Source: Cellulomonas sp. C5510 (GTDB lineage: Bacteria > Actinomycetota > Actinomycetes > Actinomycetales > Cellulomonadaceae). Taken from it: 64,000 bases of DNA. Position 1 is the first letter of the stretch, and each line of letters begins with the position of its first letter. Positions 54,339 through 62,627 of this stretch are shown piece after piece. The notes below the pieces were generated by a model, which saw nothing but the letters and a program-made list of their open reading frames with translations, did no database searches and was not told where the DNA came from. Location: contig NZ_CP081862.1 of assembly GCF_019797765.1 (NCBI RefSeq), positions 2,418,001-2,482,000 of the forward strand, given 5' to 3'. Both the position numbers and the translations under genes were made by a program.

Positions 54339-54854
54339 TCAGGAGACGCCCGGCGCGTCGCCCTCGCCCGCTGCGGCGGCCCCCGCCGCCCGCGCGGCGT
54401 CCGCCACCTCGTTCTCGGCACGCAGCACCGTGATCGCGGCCTCGAAGTCGTCGAGGCTGCTGAACGCCTGGTAGACGCTCGCGAAGCGCAGGTACGCGAC
54501 CTCGTCCAGGTCGCGCAGCGGCCCGAGGATCGCGAGGCCGATCTCGTACGCGTCCAGCTCGGCGGAACCGCTGGCGCGCAGGGTCTCCTCGACGCGCTGG
54601 GCCAGCAGCGCGAGGTCGTCCTCGCTCACCGGCCGGCCCTGGCACGCCTTGCGCACGCCGTTGACGATCTTCTCGCGGCTGAACGGCTCGGTGGCCCCCG
54701 ACCGCTTCACCACGGAGAGGCTCGCCGTCTCGATCGTCGTGAAGCGGCGGTTGCACTGCGGGCACTGCCGGCGCCGACGGATGGACAGACCGTCGTCCGA
54801 GGTGCGGGAGTCGACGACGCGGGAGTCCGCGTGGCGGCAGAACGGGCAGTGCAT
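54339..54854 (-). CDS. nrdR: Ribonucleotide reductase repressor NrdR
   Basis: Zinc-ribbon/ATP-cone repressor of nrd genes. 171 residues: [17 protein letters not shown] and [11 protein letters not shown] form the zinc ribbon; [45 protein letters not shown] is the ATP cone that senses ATP/dATP. ATG 54854 has GGAGG 5 nt upstream. No ribonucleotide reductase gene lies in the window, and no NrdR box was recognised nearby. Confidence 0.96.
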   Translation of the reverse strand: MHCPFCRHADSRVVDSRTSDDGLSIRRRRQCPQCNRRFTTIETASLSVVKRSGATEPFSREKIVNGVRKACQGRPVSEDDLALLAQRVEETLRASGSAELDAYEIGLAILGPLRDLDEVAYLRFASVYQAFSSLDDFEAAITVLRAENEVADAARAAGAAAAGEGDAPGVS

Positions 54855-54927
54855 GAGGGCCTCCAGCAGGTCCGGATCGTGCGGCCGGCGCGGCGGCGGG
54901 CGCCGTGCCCTCCCGGACGACCGGGAC

Positions 54928-54957
54928 ACGGTAAGACCCGCGCCGCGCCAGGTGCAA
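54928..54957 (-). promoter_or_regulatory. nrdR promoter
   Basis: TTGCAC (54957-54952), an 18-bp spacer, then TACCGT (54933-54928). Leader about 65 nt. Confidence 0.6.
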
Positions 54958-55187
54958 CACCGTCCCGTCCGCGCGACCTCCCCGGGGACGCCCGCCCCGA
55001 CCTCGACCCTGGGCGGGTCGCGCCGGGCCCACGCGACCCGCGCAGGAGCCGAGGCGGAGCCGTCCGGGACGCTGGTCGCGCGCAGGGGCACCTGCTGGTG
55101 GCGGCGGTCGGACCGTGCCGGCTGCGTCCCGCACGGGCACAACGTGAGCTGCGGACAGACGTGTGCGGACGGTCCGGACGTGACGAC

Positions 55188-55215
55188 GGGGGTGGCCGCG
55201 TCTACGGCCACCCCC
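55188..55215. terminator. Strong hairpin between the LysM gene and nrdR
   Basis: GGGGGTGGCCG paired with CGGCCACCCCC around a 6-nt loop: 11 perfect GC-rich pairs. Could end a minus-strand transcript from the promoter at 55368-55397 or from the LysM gene. Confidence 0.6.
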
Positions 55216-55361
55216 GTGGGGACGCCCCCGTCCCGTCTCGTCCGGGCGACTCGCCTCGCGCGGACGGTTGCTGCACGCCTCGCGCCGGGCGACGGGATGG
55301 ACCGACGATGCCGACGACGACGCGTCCCTCGCGGCGAGCCCCCCAGCCAGCCGTTCGAGGT
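55188..55361 (-). ncRNA. Candidate small RNA or nrdR leader
   Basis: Predicted from a promoter (TTGCGT-N18-TACTGT, start near 55361) and the hairpin ending near 55188, giving about 170 nt. No family match was recognised. If the hairpin does not terminate, the same transcript would be a leader of about 500 nt for nrdR. Prediction only. Confidence 0.3.
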
Positions 55362-55367
55362 GGCACC

Positions 55368-55397
55368 ACAGTAGAGGGACCCGGCTCAATTACGCAA
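55368..55397 (-). promoter_or_regulatory. Promoter inside the LysM-nrdR spacer
   Basis: TTGCGT (55397-55392), an 18-bp spacer, then TACTGT (55373-55368), in a locally AT-rich stretch. No gene starts near it. Confidence 0.55.
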
Positions 55398-55447
55398 GCC
55401 TCACATGCCGTTATTCGAGGAGGCGCCGATCGAGCAGGACCCGCAGG

Positions 55448-55885
55448 TCAGGAGCCCGCGGGCAGCAGCAGCACCTGACCTGCCAGCAGCGAGGCGTCGG
55501 GCAGCCCGTTGAGCTCCTGCAGCCGCAGCACGACGTCACGCACGTCCTCACCCGGCGCCGCCACGTCGGTGGCGATCTGCCACAGCGTCTCCCCGGCCAC
55601 CACGGCGTGCGTGGTGACCTCGGTGGCCTGCCGCGGACCGTCGGCCACCGCGCGGCCTCCGACGACACCCCCGAGCACCACGAGCAGAGCCAGGACGAGC
55701 AGGACGGCGCGCCCCCGGCGCGTCAGGTGCAGCGACGCCTCCGGGGTGGCGGTCACGCGGGCGGCCGGACGCGCCCGGCCCTCGGCCTGCGCCGCCGCCG
55801 AGCGGACGGCGACAGGGCGGGGGCGGGCCGGTCGGTCGGCCGCGGGACGCGTCGCGAGCCGCGGGTGCACTGCGATGGCGCTCAT
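55448..55885 (-). CDS. LysM-domain membrane protein divergent from lexA (probable SOS division suppressor)
   Basis: 145 residues. Arg/Ala-rich cytoplasmic N-terminus, one membrane helix ([18 protein letters not shown]) and an extracytoplasmic LysM domain ([53 protein letters not shown]). Gene and position match Rv2719c/ChiZ and the DivS/YneA-type proteins that delay division during DNA damage; the function here is inferred from that. Two near-perfect LexA boxes lie 37-68 bp upstream. ATG 55885 is used; GTG 55891 has a better-spaced AGGAGG and is the alternative. Confidence 0.85.
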   Translation of the reverse strand: MSAIAVHPRLATRPAADRPARPRPVAVRSAAAQAEGRARPAARVTATPEASLHLTRRGRAVLLVLALLVVLGGVVGGRAVADGPRQATEVTTHAVVAGETLWQIATDVAAPGEDVRDVVLRLQELNGLPDASLLAGQVLLLPAGS

Positions 55886-55921
55886 CTCCACCACTTCCCT
55901 CCTGGGCCGCCGCGCGACCCG

Positions 55922-55937
55922 TCGAACACCTGTTCGT
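55922..55937. promoter_or_regulatory. LexA box 1 (LysM side)
   Basis: TCGAAC-ACCT-GTTCGT, one mismatch to the palindrome. Confidence 0.8.
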
Positions 55938-55953
55938 TCGAACGTCTGTACGA
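55938..55953. promoter_or_regulatory. LexA box 2 (directly abutting box 1)
   Basis: TCGAAC-GTCT-GTACGA, one mismatch. The two 16-bp boxes are head to tail with no gap, which would place two LexA dimers side by side. Confidence 0.75.
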
Positions 55954-55989
55954 ACTGAACCACACCCGGCGCAGGATGTCGAGACACGA

Positions 55990-56005
55990 TCGAACAGGTG
56001 TTTGA
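55990..56005. promoter_or_regulatory. LexA box 3 (lexA side)
   Basis: TCGAAC-AGGT-GTTTGA, one mismatch. Overlaps the -35 of the lexA promoter, so LexA represses its own gene. Confidence 0.8.
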
Positions 56006-56030
56006 TCCACCCGTGCACGCGCCCTACGCT
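56002..56030 (+). promoter_or_regulatory. lexA promoter
   Basis: TTGATC (56002-56007), a 17-bp spacer, then TACGCT (56025-56030). Start near 56037 gives a 142-nt leader. Confidence 0.68.
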
Positions 56031-56178
56031 CGGGGACGTCGGGTACAGCGCACCACGAGGGTCTGACACGACCGCCGGGCGGACGCCGCCGGGCAGGTCG
56101 GGAGCCCGTCGCCTGCGTCGTCACCCGGCACGGCGGACGGGTGCAGCGGGCACCGGCGCCACGAGGACGGGAGCGAAG

Positions 56179-56919
56179 ATGGCGATCGAGGGAACCGGCG
56201 CGACGGCGGGCGCGGCCGACGGGTCCGCCGTGGTCGAGCTCGACGCGGACGGCGACGGCCTGACCCCGCGCCAGCGCCTGGTGCTCGAGACCGTGCGGGC
56301 CTCGGTCGAGTCCCGCGGCTACCCGCCGAGCATGCGTGAGATCGGCGACGCCGTCGGGCTCACCAGCCCGTCGAGCGTCAAGCACCAGCTCACCGCGCTC
56401 GAGCGCAAGGGCTACCTGCGGCGCGACCCCAACCGGCCGCGCGCCATCGAGGTCGTCCAGCCGGACGACTCGCGCGGGGTCGCCCCGCTGCCGGGCGTGA
56501 CGGGCCTGGGCGACGAGGACAGCGCGGCCCGCGAGGGCGCCCCCGAGGCGGCGTACGTCCCGGTGGTCGGGCGGATCGCCGCGGGCGGCCCGATCCTCGC
56601 CGAGCAGCTGGTCGAGGACGTCTTCCCGCTCCCCCGCCAGCTCGTCGGTGCCGGCGAGCTGTTCCTGCTCAAGGTCGTGGGCGACTCGATGGTGGACGCC
56701 GCGATCTGCGACGGCGACTGGGTGGTCGTCCGCCGTCAGCCCGTCGCCGAGAACGGCGAGATCGTCGCCGCGATGCTGGACGGCGAGGCGACCGTCAAGA
56801 CGCTCAAGCGGGCCGACGGCCACGTGTGGCTGCTGCCGCAGAACCCGGCGTACTCGCCGATCGACGGCGACCACGCCCAGGTGCTCGGCCGCGTCGTCTC
56901 GGTGCTGCGCGCGCTCTAG
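56179..56919 (+). CDS. lexA: SOS repressor LexA
   Basis: 246 residues. N-terminal winged helix ([65 protein letters not shown]), an acidic linker, the self-cleavage bond at Ala135-Gly136 in [10 protein letters not shown], and the Ser170 (GDSMVD) / Lys207 (ATVKTLK) dyad. All functional parts are present. ATG 56179 has GGAG 5 nt upstream. Its targets visible in the window are itself, the LysM gene, and SAV_6107-dinB. Confidence 0.98.
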   Translation: MAIEGTGATAGAADGSAVVELDADGDGLTPRQRLVLETVRASVESRGYPPSMREIGDAVGLTSPSSVKHQLTALERKGYLRRDPNRPRAIEVVQPDDSRGVAPLPGVTGLGDEDSAAREGAPEAAYVPVVGRIAAGGPILAEQLVEDVFPLPRQLVGAGELFLLKVVGDSMVDAAICDGDWVVVRRQPVAENGEIVAAMLDGEATVKTLKRADGHVWLLPQNPAYSPIDGDHAQVLGRVVSVLRAL

Positions 56920-56972
56920 CGGCCCGGTCCCGGTCAGCTCCTCGCGGGCGGCGGCTCCTGGTCGTCGCGCCC

Positions 56973-56998
56973 GGGGCCGCGCGCCCCCGGGCGGCCCC
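56973..56998. terminator. Hairpin between convergent lexA and aminotransferase genes
   Basis: GGGGCCGC paired with GCGGCCCC, 8 bp, with a 10-nt loop. Further GC palindromes follow to 57040. Confidence 0.5.
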
Positions 56999-57057
56999 GC
57001 GGCCGAGGTGCACCGCGCGGCCGGGCGCGCGCTCCTGCGGACGTCCCCCGCGCACGC

Positions 57058-58122
57058 TCAGGCCGGGAGGGCTCCGCCCGTCCGCGTCAGCGCCCCGAGC
57101 GCGCGGGCGACGTCCTCCTCGTCGTTCCAGACGTGGAAGGCCAGCCGGACCCGCCCGGCCCGGCCTGCGACGCGGCAGCCGGCCGCCTCGAGCGCGGCCA
57201 GGCGGCTGCCGTCGGGGTCCGCGAGGCTGACGACCGCGGACCCGCCGGGCTCCAGACCCAGTCCCGCGCGGAGCGTGTCGGCGAGTCCGGCCCCGTGCGC
57301 CCGCACGGCGGCGGTGTCGGTCGTGGCGAACGCGTCGAGCGACTCCGCCGCACCCAGCCACGCCTGCCACGCGGGGGAGACGTCGTACCGGCGCGCGTCG
57401 GACGCCAGGTGCATCGCGGGTCCGTAGCAGGAGGCCCAGGGGTCGTCGCCGGCGTACCAGCCCGCCTGCGCCGGGCGCAGCGCGTCCTGCGCCTCCTCGC
57501 GCACCGTGAGGAACCCCGCGCCTCGCGGGGCGCAGAGCCACTTGTACGCGGCCGTGACGGACACGTCGTACCGGCCGGCGTCCACCGGGAGCCACCCGGC
57601 CGCCTGCGTCAGGTCGCACAGCGTGCGGGCGCCGGCCGAGCGCGCGGCGGCGACCACGGCCTCGTCGTCGAGCACCTCCCCCGTGGCCGACTGGACCAGC
57701 GCGTAGGCCACGAGGTCCACGCCCGGGACGATCGCGTCGGCCAGCCCCGCGGGCGGGACGTGCTCGACGCGGATGCGGTCGCCCTGCGCGAGGAAGGGGA
57801 ACACCACGGAGGTGAAGTCGCCGTCCACGCAGACGACCCGCGCGCCGTCGGGGAGGGAGCCCGCGACGAGCGAGGTCATCGCAGAGACCTGCGACCCGAT
57901 CGCGACGCGTGCCGGGTCCACCCCCACGAGCTGCGCGAAGGACGCCCGCGCCTCCCGGACCGCCGCCTCGTAGCGCGGCACGTCCAGCCGGCCGCTCCCC
58001 CAGCGGTCCAGGTCGTCCCGGATCGCCTGCGTCGTGCGGCGCGGCGCGACGCCCGCCGTCGCGGCGTTCAGGTAGCCCGGCGCGGGGTCGAAGTCGGCTC
58101 GCAGCTCGTCGAGGGATCGCAT
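57058..58122 (-). CDS. Class V aminotransferase / cysteine desulfurase-like PLP enzyme
   Basis: 354 residues. GYLNAATAGVAPRRTTQAI at the N-terminus, VCVDGDFTSVVFPF, LVQSATGEVLDD, TLCDLTQAAGWLPVDAGRYDVSVTAAYKWLCAPRGAGFL with the PLP lysine, and VRLAFHVWNDEEDVARAL. Similar to the kynureninase/isopenicillin N epimerase-like branch of class V. No catalytic Cys loop of a true desulfurase was seen, so sulfur mobilisation is not claimed. CAGAGT ends 7 nt before ATG 58122. It faces the LysR gene across 81 bp and is its likely target. Confidence 0.85.
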   Translation of the reverse strand: MRSLDELRADFDPAPGYLNAATAGVAPRRTTQAIRDDLDRWGSGRLDVPRYEAAVREARASFAQLVGVDPARVAIGSQVSAMTSLVAGSLPDGARVVCVDGDFTSVVFPFLAQGDRIRVEHVPPAGLADAIVPGVDLVAYALVQSATGEVLDDEAVVAAARSAGARTLCDLTQAAGWLPVDAGRYDVSVTAAYKWLCAPRGAGFLTVREEAQDALRPAQAGWYAGDDPWASCYGPAMHLASDARRYDVSPAWQAWLGAAESLDAFATTDTAAVRAHGAGLADTLRAGLGLEPGGSAVVSLADPDGSRLAALEAAGCRVAGRAGRVRLAFHVWNDEEDVARALGALTRTGGALPA

Positions 58123-58129
58123 GCCGGAG

Positions 58130-58135
58130 ACTCTG
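58130..58135 (-). promoter_or_regulatory. Leaderless -10 element of the aminotransferase gene
   Basis: CAGAGT, 7 nt before ATG 58122; a CANNNT variant. Confidence 0.42.
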
Positions 58136-58191
58136 CCGGGAGGGTGCCATGCAGACAAGCGCGAGTTCCTCGCCGAGCCATGCATGCGGCT

Positions 58192-58197
58192 TATGCT
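58192..58197 (+). promoter_or_regulatory. Leaderless -10 element of the LysR gene
   Basis: TATGCT, 6 nt before ATG 58204. The sequence ATGCA occurs twice just upstream (58148, 58180) and could be part of a LysR site shared by the two divergent genes. Confidence 0.55.
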
Positions 58198-58203
58198 CCG
58201 TGG

Positions 58204-59247
58204 ATGCCACCTCGCCCGCTCGACGCCGCCGCCCTCCGCCTGGTGAGGGCGGTGCACGACACCGGCAGCGTCACCGCCGCCGCACGCACCCTCGGGCTGA
58301 CGCAGCCCGCGGCGAGCCAGCAGCTCCGGGCGGTGGAGCGGGCGATCGGCACGCCGGTCGTCGTCCGCGCGGGCCGCGGGGTCCGCCTGACGGAGGCCGG
58401 GCTGGTGCTCGCCCGCAACGCGGTCGCCGTGCAGTCGGCGCTCGACGCCACGCTCGAGGAGGTCGCCGCGGTCGCCTCGCTGCGGGCCGGCCGGGTGCGC
58501 GTCGCAGCTTTCCCCTCGGGCGCCGCCACCCTGCTGCCCGCCGCCCTCGCCGCACTCCGCGCCGAGCACCCCGGGCTGAGCACGACGTTCGCCGAGGCGG
58601 AACCGCCCGAGGCGCTGGCCGAGCTCGCCGCCGGACGGGTCGACGTCGCCCTGACGTTCCGGGACGCGGACACCGCACCGCCGGACGACGGCGAGGGCAG
58701 CAGCCTGCTCCGGGTGCCGCTGCTGGAGGACGACGTGCTCGTCGTGCTGCCCGACGCCGACGGTCACCCTCCCGGGGAGCCGGTCCGTCTCGACACCCTC
58801 GCGGACCGCCCGTGGATCGCGGGGTGCCCGCAGTGCCGGGCGCAGCTCGTGGGTGCCTGCGCGCGTGCCGGGTTCGCGCCCCGGGTGGACTTCGCCACCG
58901 ACGACTACCTCGCCGTGCTGGGCCTGGTCCGCGCGGGCCTCGGAGTGGCGACGCTGCCCGGGCTCGCGCTCGCCGCCCTTCCGCAGCCCGGCGTCACGGT
59001 CCACCCCGCGCGCCCCGGCACGTCGCGGGTCGTCGAAGCCGTCGCCGCCCCGGGTACCGCGCGAGTGCCGGCGGTCGCCGCCGCGCTCGCCGCCCTGCGC
59101 GCCGCGGCCTCGGGCGTGCAGCACCCCCACGTCCGGCCGCGTGGCCGGACCGAGCGTGCCACGGACTGGCAGCCCGCCCCGGCCGCGTGGTCGCTCAGAG
59201 CCCGAAGCGCCGCGCCACCGCTCGCAACGACTCGGCCGACCGCTTGA
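58204..59247 (+). CDS. LysR-family transcriptional regulator
   Basis: 347 residues. N-terminal helix-turn-helix (LDAAALRLVRAVHDTGSVTAAARTLGLTQPAASQQLRAVERAIGTPVVVRAGRGVRLTEAGLVLA) and a type 2 periplasmic-binding-like effector domain (RVRVAAFPSGAATLLPAALAALRAEHPGLSTTFAEAEPPEALAELAAGRVDVALTF). The last 45 residues exceed the family length, and the frame runs 53 bp into the 3' end of the convergent ldh gene. Probable regulator of the divergent aminotransferase gene. Confidence 0.9.
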   Translation: MPPRPLDAAALRLVRAVHDTGSVTAAARTLGLTQPAASQQLRAVERAIGTPVVVRAGRGVRLTEAGLVLARNAVAVQSALDATLEEVAAVASLRAGRVRVAAFPSGAATLLPAALAALRAEHPGLSTTFAEAEPPEALAELAAGRVDVALTFRDADTAPPDDGEGSSLLRVPLLEDDVLVVLPDADGHPPGEPVRLDTLADRPWIAGCPQCRAQLVGACARAGFAPRVDFATDDYLAVLGLVRAGLGVATLPGLALAALPQPGVTVHPARPGTSRVVEAVAAPGTARVPAVAAALAALRAAASGVQHPHVRPRGRTERATDWQPAPAAWSLRARSAAPPLATTRPTA

Positions 59248-60208
59248 GCCCCGCCAGCTCGTCCGTCGACATCGGCACCTGGAGCCGCTCGCCCACGCCG
59301 GAGCGCCCCACCACCGACGGCACCGAGAGGCACACGTCCGAGATGCCGTGGTAGCCGTCCAGCAGCGAGGAGACGGGCAGGATCCGCCGCTCGTCCTTGA
59401 CGATCGCCTCGATGATGCGGGAACCGGCCAGCGCCACGGCGTAGTTGGTCGCGCCCTTGCCCGCGATGATCCGGTACGCGGAGTCCACCACCTCGCGGGC
59501 GATCGAGTCGCGCACCTCGCGCGTCAGCGGCACGTGGCCGTCCATGGCGTTCCAGTCGAGCAGGGGGACGCCGCCGATCGTGGCGGACGACCACAGCGGC
59601 AGCTCGGTGTCGCCGTGCTCGCCCGCGATGTACGCGTGCACGTTCTGCACGGCGACCCCGGTGTACTGCGCGATGAGGTACCGCAGCCGCGAGGAGTCCA
59701 GGACGGTCCCGGAGCCGAAGAGCTGGGTCGGCGGCAGCCCGGAGACCCGCAGCGCCGCGTACGTCACGATGTCGACCGGGTTGGTCACCATCACGTAGAC
59801 CGCGTTGGGGGCCACCTCGACGAGCGACGGCAGGATCTTCTTGACCAGCGAGATCGTGGCCTCGGCCAGGTCGATGCGGGTCTGGCCGGGCTTCTGCTTC
59901 GCCCCGGCGGTGACCATGACGACGTCGGCGTCCGCGCACGCGGCGATGTCGTCGGACCCGACCACCTCGGCCATCGGCATGAACTGGATGCCGTGACCCA
60001 GGTCGAGCGCCTCGGCCTCGACCTTCGCCTTGTTGATGTCGTACAGCACGACGCTGCGGGCCGCCCCGCGCATCAGCGCCGCGTACGCCATCGTCGACCC
60101 CACGGCACCGGCGCCCACGACGGCCAGCTTGGTGGTGCGGCGCGGGCCGGCGGCGGTCCCGGGCAGTCCGAGCTCGTCGCCCTCGACGTCGTTCGTCTGA
60201 TCGGTCAC
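59195..60208 (-). CDS. ldh: L-lactate dehydrogenase
   Basis: NAD-dependent interconversion of pyruvate and L-lactate. 337 residues: LAVVGAGAVGSTMAYAALMRG, VVMVTAGAKQKPGQTRIDL with the substrate-binding Arg, VMVTNPVDIVTYAA, SGTVLDSSRLRYLIAQYTGVAVQNVHAYIAGEHGDTELPLWSSATIGGVPL with the active-site His. An N-terminal extension of about 25 residues precedes the Rossmann fold. GTG 60208 has AGGAGG 6 nt upstream. Confidence 0.95.
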   Translation of the reverse strand: MTDQTNDVEGDELGLPGTAAGPRRTTKLAVVGAGAVGSTMAYAALMRGAARSVVLYDINKAKVEAEALDLGHGIQFMPMAEVVGSDDIAACADADVVMVTAGAKQKPGQTRIDLAEATISLVKKILPSLVEVAPNAVYVMVTNPVDIVTYAALRVSGLPPTQLFGSGTVLDSSRLRYLIAQYTGVAVQNVHAYIAGEHGDTELPLWSSATIGGVPLLDWNAMDGHVPLTREVRDSIAREVVDSAYRIIAGKGATNYAVALAGSRIIEAIVKDERRILPVSSLLDGYHGISDVCLSVPSVVGRSGVGERLQVPMSTDELAGLKRSAESLRAVARRFGL

Positions 60209-60396
60209 GGCGGTCCTCCTGGTGGTGCTGCTGCGGCAGCGGGCGCCGGCCGGCGCGCTGCTGCGCACGAGGCTAGCCGCCCCCGGGGCGGCTGCGCGCC
60301 CGCTGGGCTGCGACGCGTGTCACGGCGCCGCGGCCCGCACGCGGGGTCACGCGGGCCGGCCCGGTCGGTCGGGGCCGCGCGGGCAGGCCCGGCCGG

Positions 60397-62571
60397 TCAG
60401 GGCTGCGCGAGCCGGCGCAGGGCCCCGAGCGCGACCTCGCGGTCCGTGGTGCGCCAGAACGCCGGCAGCGACCGCGCCAGGAACTCCCCGTAGCGCGCCG
60501 TCGCGAGGCGGGGGTCGAGGACGGCGACGACGCCCCGGTCGTCCACGGAGCGGATGAGGCGCCCTGCCCCCTGCGCGAGCAGGAGCGCGGCGTGGGTGGC
60601 CGCCACGGACATGAACCCGTTGCCGCCGGCCGCTGCCACCGCCTCGGACCGGGCCGACCGCACCGGGTCGTCCGGGCGGGGGAACGGGATGCGGTCGATG
60701 ATCACGAGCTGGTTCGCCCGGCCCGGGACGTCGACGCCCTGCCAGAGCGACAGCGTGCCGAACAGGCACGTGGCCTCGTCCTCCGCGAACCGCCGCACCA
60801 GCGTCGGGAGCTGGTCCTCGCCCTGCACGAGCACCGGCACGTCCAGCCGGTCGCGCATCGCCTCGCCGACGGCCACCGCGGCGCGACGCGACGAGAACAG
60901 CCCGAGGGTGCGTCCGCCGGCGGCGGTGACGAGCGCCTGGATCTCGTCGAGCTGCGCGTCGGTCGCCGGTTCGCGTCCGGGAGGCGGCAGGCGGCGCGCG
61001 ATGTAGAGGATGCCCTGGCGGGGGTAGTCGAACGGGCTGCCGACGTCCACGCCGTGCCAGGGCAGCGTCGCGGTCGCGGACGACCCGGTCCCCTCGGTGC
61101 CCGCCCGCCCGCGAGCGGACGCCTCCCCCGCGGACGCCGCACCCCCCGCGTCAGTCCCCTCGCTCCCGCCCGGCGCCCCGAGCACCGCCGCGGGCGTCGC
61201 CACGGAGGCCGTCGCCGCGGCCGCCTCGCCCGCCCCCTCGAGGCCGATCGCCCGCGCCATCGGCCGGAACTCCCCGCCGAGGCTGAGCGTGGCCGAGGTC
61301 AGCACGGACGCCTTCCCGGCGAGCAGGTTCGTGCGGATGAGGCCGTTCACCGCGAGGGGCGCCGCGTACAGCCGGGTCGCCCCGTCGCGCTCCCCGCGGG
61401 AGCACCACAGGACGGTGAAGCGCTGGTCGTCGGGGTCCGCCGCCATCCGCTCGGCCACCTCGAACAGCGCCAGCACCGCGGACGTCGCGATCTTCAGGCC
61501 CGGGTCCGGCTGGGCGCTCTCGCCCGCGGCGGGCTTCTCCGGACGCAGGGCGGTGAGCAGCGACCGCGCGGCGTCCCGCACCATCGCCACGGTGGCGCGC
61601 GTGCCCTCCGGCAGCCCCTGGGCGAACCGGCCCTCGGGCAGCTGCATCAGGGCGGTACCGAGCGCCGTGGCAGCACCGTCGAGGTCGGTCGTCGCGACAC
61701 CCGCGTGGCGGCGCGCCATCCTGCCGGCGTGCTCGACGGTGGCCACCGACAGCTCCGCGGTCGACTGCGCCGTGACGCGGTCGGCGAGCTCGTGCGCCTC
61801 GTCGACCACCAGCACCTGGTGCTCGGGCAGCACGCCGGGCGAGCCGGACGCCGCGATCCCGAGCATCGCGTGGTTCGTCACGACGACGTCGGCGGACCGG
61901 GCAGCGGCCCGCGCCCGCTCGGGGAAGCACTCGTCGAGCACCGGGCACCGCTGCCCCAGGCACTCCAGCGCCGTCACGGAGACCTGCCGCCACGCGCGGT
62001 CACCTACGCCGGGCACCAGGTCGTCCCGGTCGCCCGTCTCCGTGGCCTCCGCCCACTCCCGCAGCCGGACCACCTGGGCCCCGAGCGACTCCTTCTCCGC
62101 GGGCTCGCCGTCCGTCGCCTCGGAGGTCGCGGGGTGGTCGGCCGCGCCGCGGTCCCCCAGGTCGAACAGCATGCCCTGGTCGTCCGGCGGGTAGCCGCCC
62201 GCGGTCTTGTGCACGCAGACGTAGTTGTGCCAGCCCTTGAGCAGGGCGACCTGCGGGGCCCGCGGCAGCTCCGGGGCGAGCGCGTCCGCGACGAGCGGCA
62301 GGTCGCGCGTCATGACCTGACGCTGCAGGGCGAGCGTGGCCGTCGAGACCACGACGCGCTCGTCGGCCAGCACGGCGTGCCGGACCGACGGGACCAGGTA
62401 CCCGAGCGACTTCCCGGTGCCGGTGCCCGCCTGGACCATCAGGTGCCGGCCGGCCTCGATGGCGTCGGCGACCTCCCGGGCCATGCGCCGCTGGCCCTCG
62501 CGCGGTGCGCCGCCGAGCGCCGCCACCGCCACGTCGAGCAGGTGGTCGACGTCCGGGGCTGGATCAGGCAC
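60397..62571 (-). CDS. dinG: DinG/XPD-family ATP-dependent DNA helicase
   Basis: 5'-3' superfamily 2 helicase with an iron-sulfur cluster. 724 residues. RRMAREVADAIEAGRHLMVQAGTGTGKSLGYLVP (Walker A), cluster cysteines in WHNYVCVHK and ALECLGQRCPVLDECFP, VVTNHAMLGI, VVDEAHEL, TSATL, FGTLSLWQGVDVPG and QGAGRLIRSVDDRGVVAVLDPR. An Ala/Gly-rich insertion lies around residues 440-480. GTG 62571 lies 6 nt after TACCCT. No LexA box is seen upstream, so it is not obviously SOS-controlled. Confidence 0.94.
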   Translation of the reverse strand: MPDPAPDVDHLLDVAVAALGGAPREGQRRMAREVADAIEAGRHLMVQAGTGTGKSLGYLVPSVRHAVLADERVVVSTATLALQRQVMTRDLPLVADALAPELPRAPQVALLKGWHNYVCVHKTAGGYPPDDQGMLFDLGDRGAADHPATSEATDGEPAEKESLGAQVVRLREWAEATETGDRDDLVPGVGDRAWRQVSVTALECLGQRCPVLDECFPERARAAARSADVVVTNHAMLGIAASGSPGVLPEHQVLVVDEAHELADRVTAQSTAELSVATVEHAGRMARRHAGVATTDLDGAATALGTALMQLPEGRFAQGLPEGTRATVAMVRDAARSLLTALRPEKPAAGESAQPDPGLKIATSAVLALFEVAERMAADPDDQRFTVLWCSRGERDGATRLYAAPLAVNGLIRTNLLAGKASVLTSATLSLGGEFRPMARAIGLEGAGEAAAATASVATPAAVLGAPGGSEGTDAGGAASAGEASARGRAGTEGTGSSATATLPWHGVDVGSPFDYPRQGILYIARRLPPPGREPATDAQLDEIQALVTAAGGRTLGLFSSRRAAVAVGEAMRDRLDVPVLVQGEDQLPTLVRRFAEDEATCLFGTLSLWQGVDVPGRANQLVIIDRIPFPRPDDPVRSARSEAVAAAGGNGFMSVAATHAALLLAQGAGRLIRSVDDRGVVAVLDPRLATARYGEFLARSLPAFWRTTDREVALGALRRLAQP

Positions 62572-62577
62572 CCGGAC

Positions 62578-62583
62578 AGGGTA
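62578..62583 (-). promoter_or_regulatory. Leaderless -10 element of dinG
   Basis: TACCCT, 6 nt before GTG 62571. It lies upstream of the hflX terminator hairpin's base in the 56-bp gap. Confidence 0.58.
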
Positions 62584-62591
62584 GTCGCGCG

Positions 62592-62623
62592 CGCCGACAA
62601 CCCCGCACGCGGGGTCGTCGGCG
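62592..62623 (-). terminator. hflX terminator
   Basis: 14-bp stem with one A-C mismatch (62592-62605 with 62610-62623) and a 4-nt loop, starting 5 bp past the hflX stop and ending just before the dinG promoter. Confidence 0.7.
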
Positions 62624-62627
62624 GGCG

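Larger units (their letters stand above)
54855..55447. other. nrdR upstream region, 593 bp without a supported gene
   Basis: Contains the nrdR promoter (54928-54957), a strong 11-bp hairpin (55188-55215) and a second good minus-strand promoter (55368-55397). No start-plus-SD combination supports a protein in it. Long for this compact genome. Confidence 0.6.

Noticed and set aside
54855..55389. Protein-coding gene on the minus strand upstream of nrdR
   Set aside because: Open frames exist but have no SD or leaderless promoter, no domain, and are rich in Arg/Gly/Pro as expected by chance.
55150..55447. Cobalamin riboswitch or other known riboswitch upstream of nrdR
   Set aside because: No B12 box or other conserved riboswitch core was recognised; only a promoter and a simple hairpin are visible.
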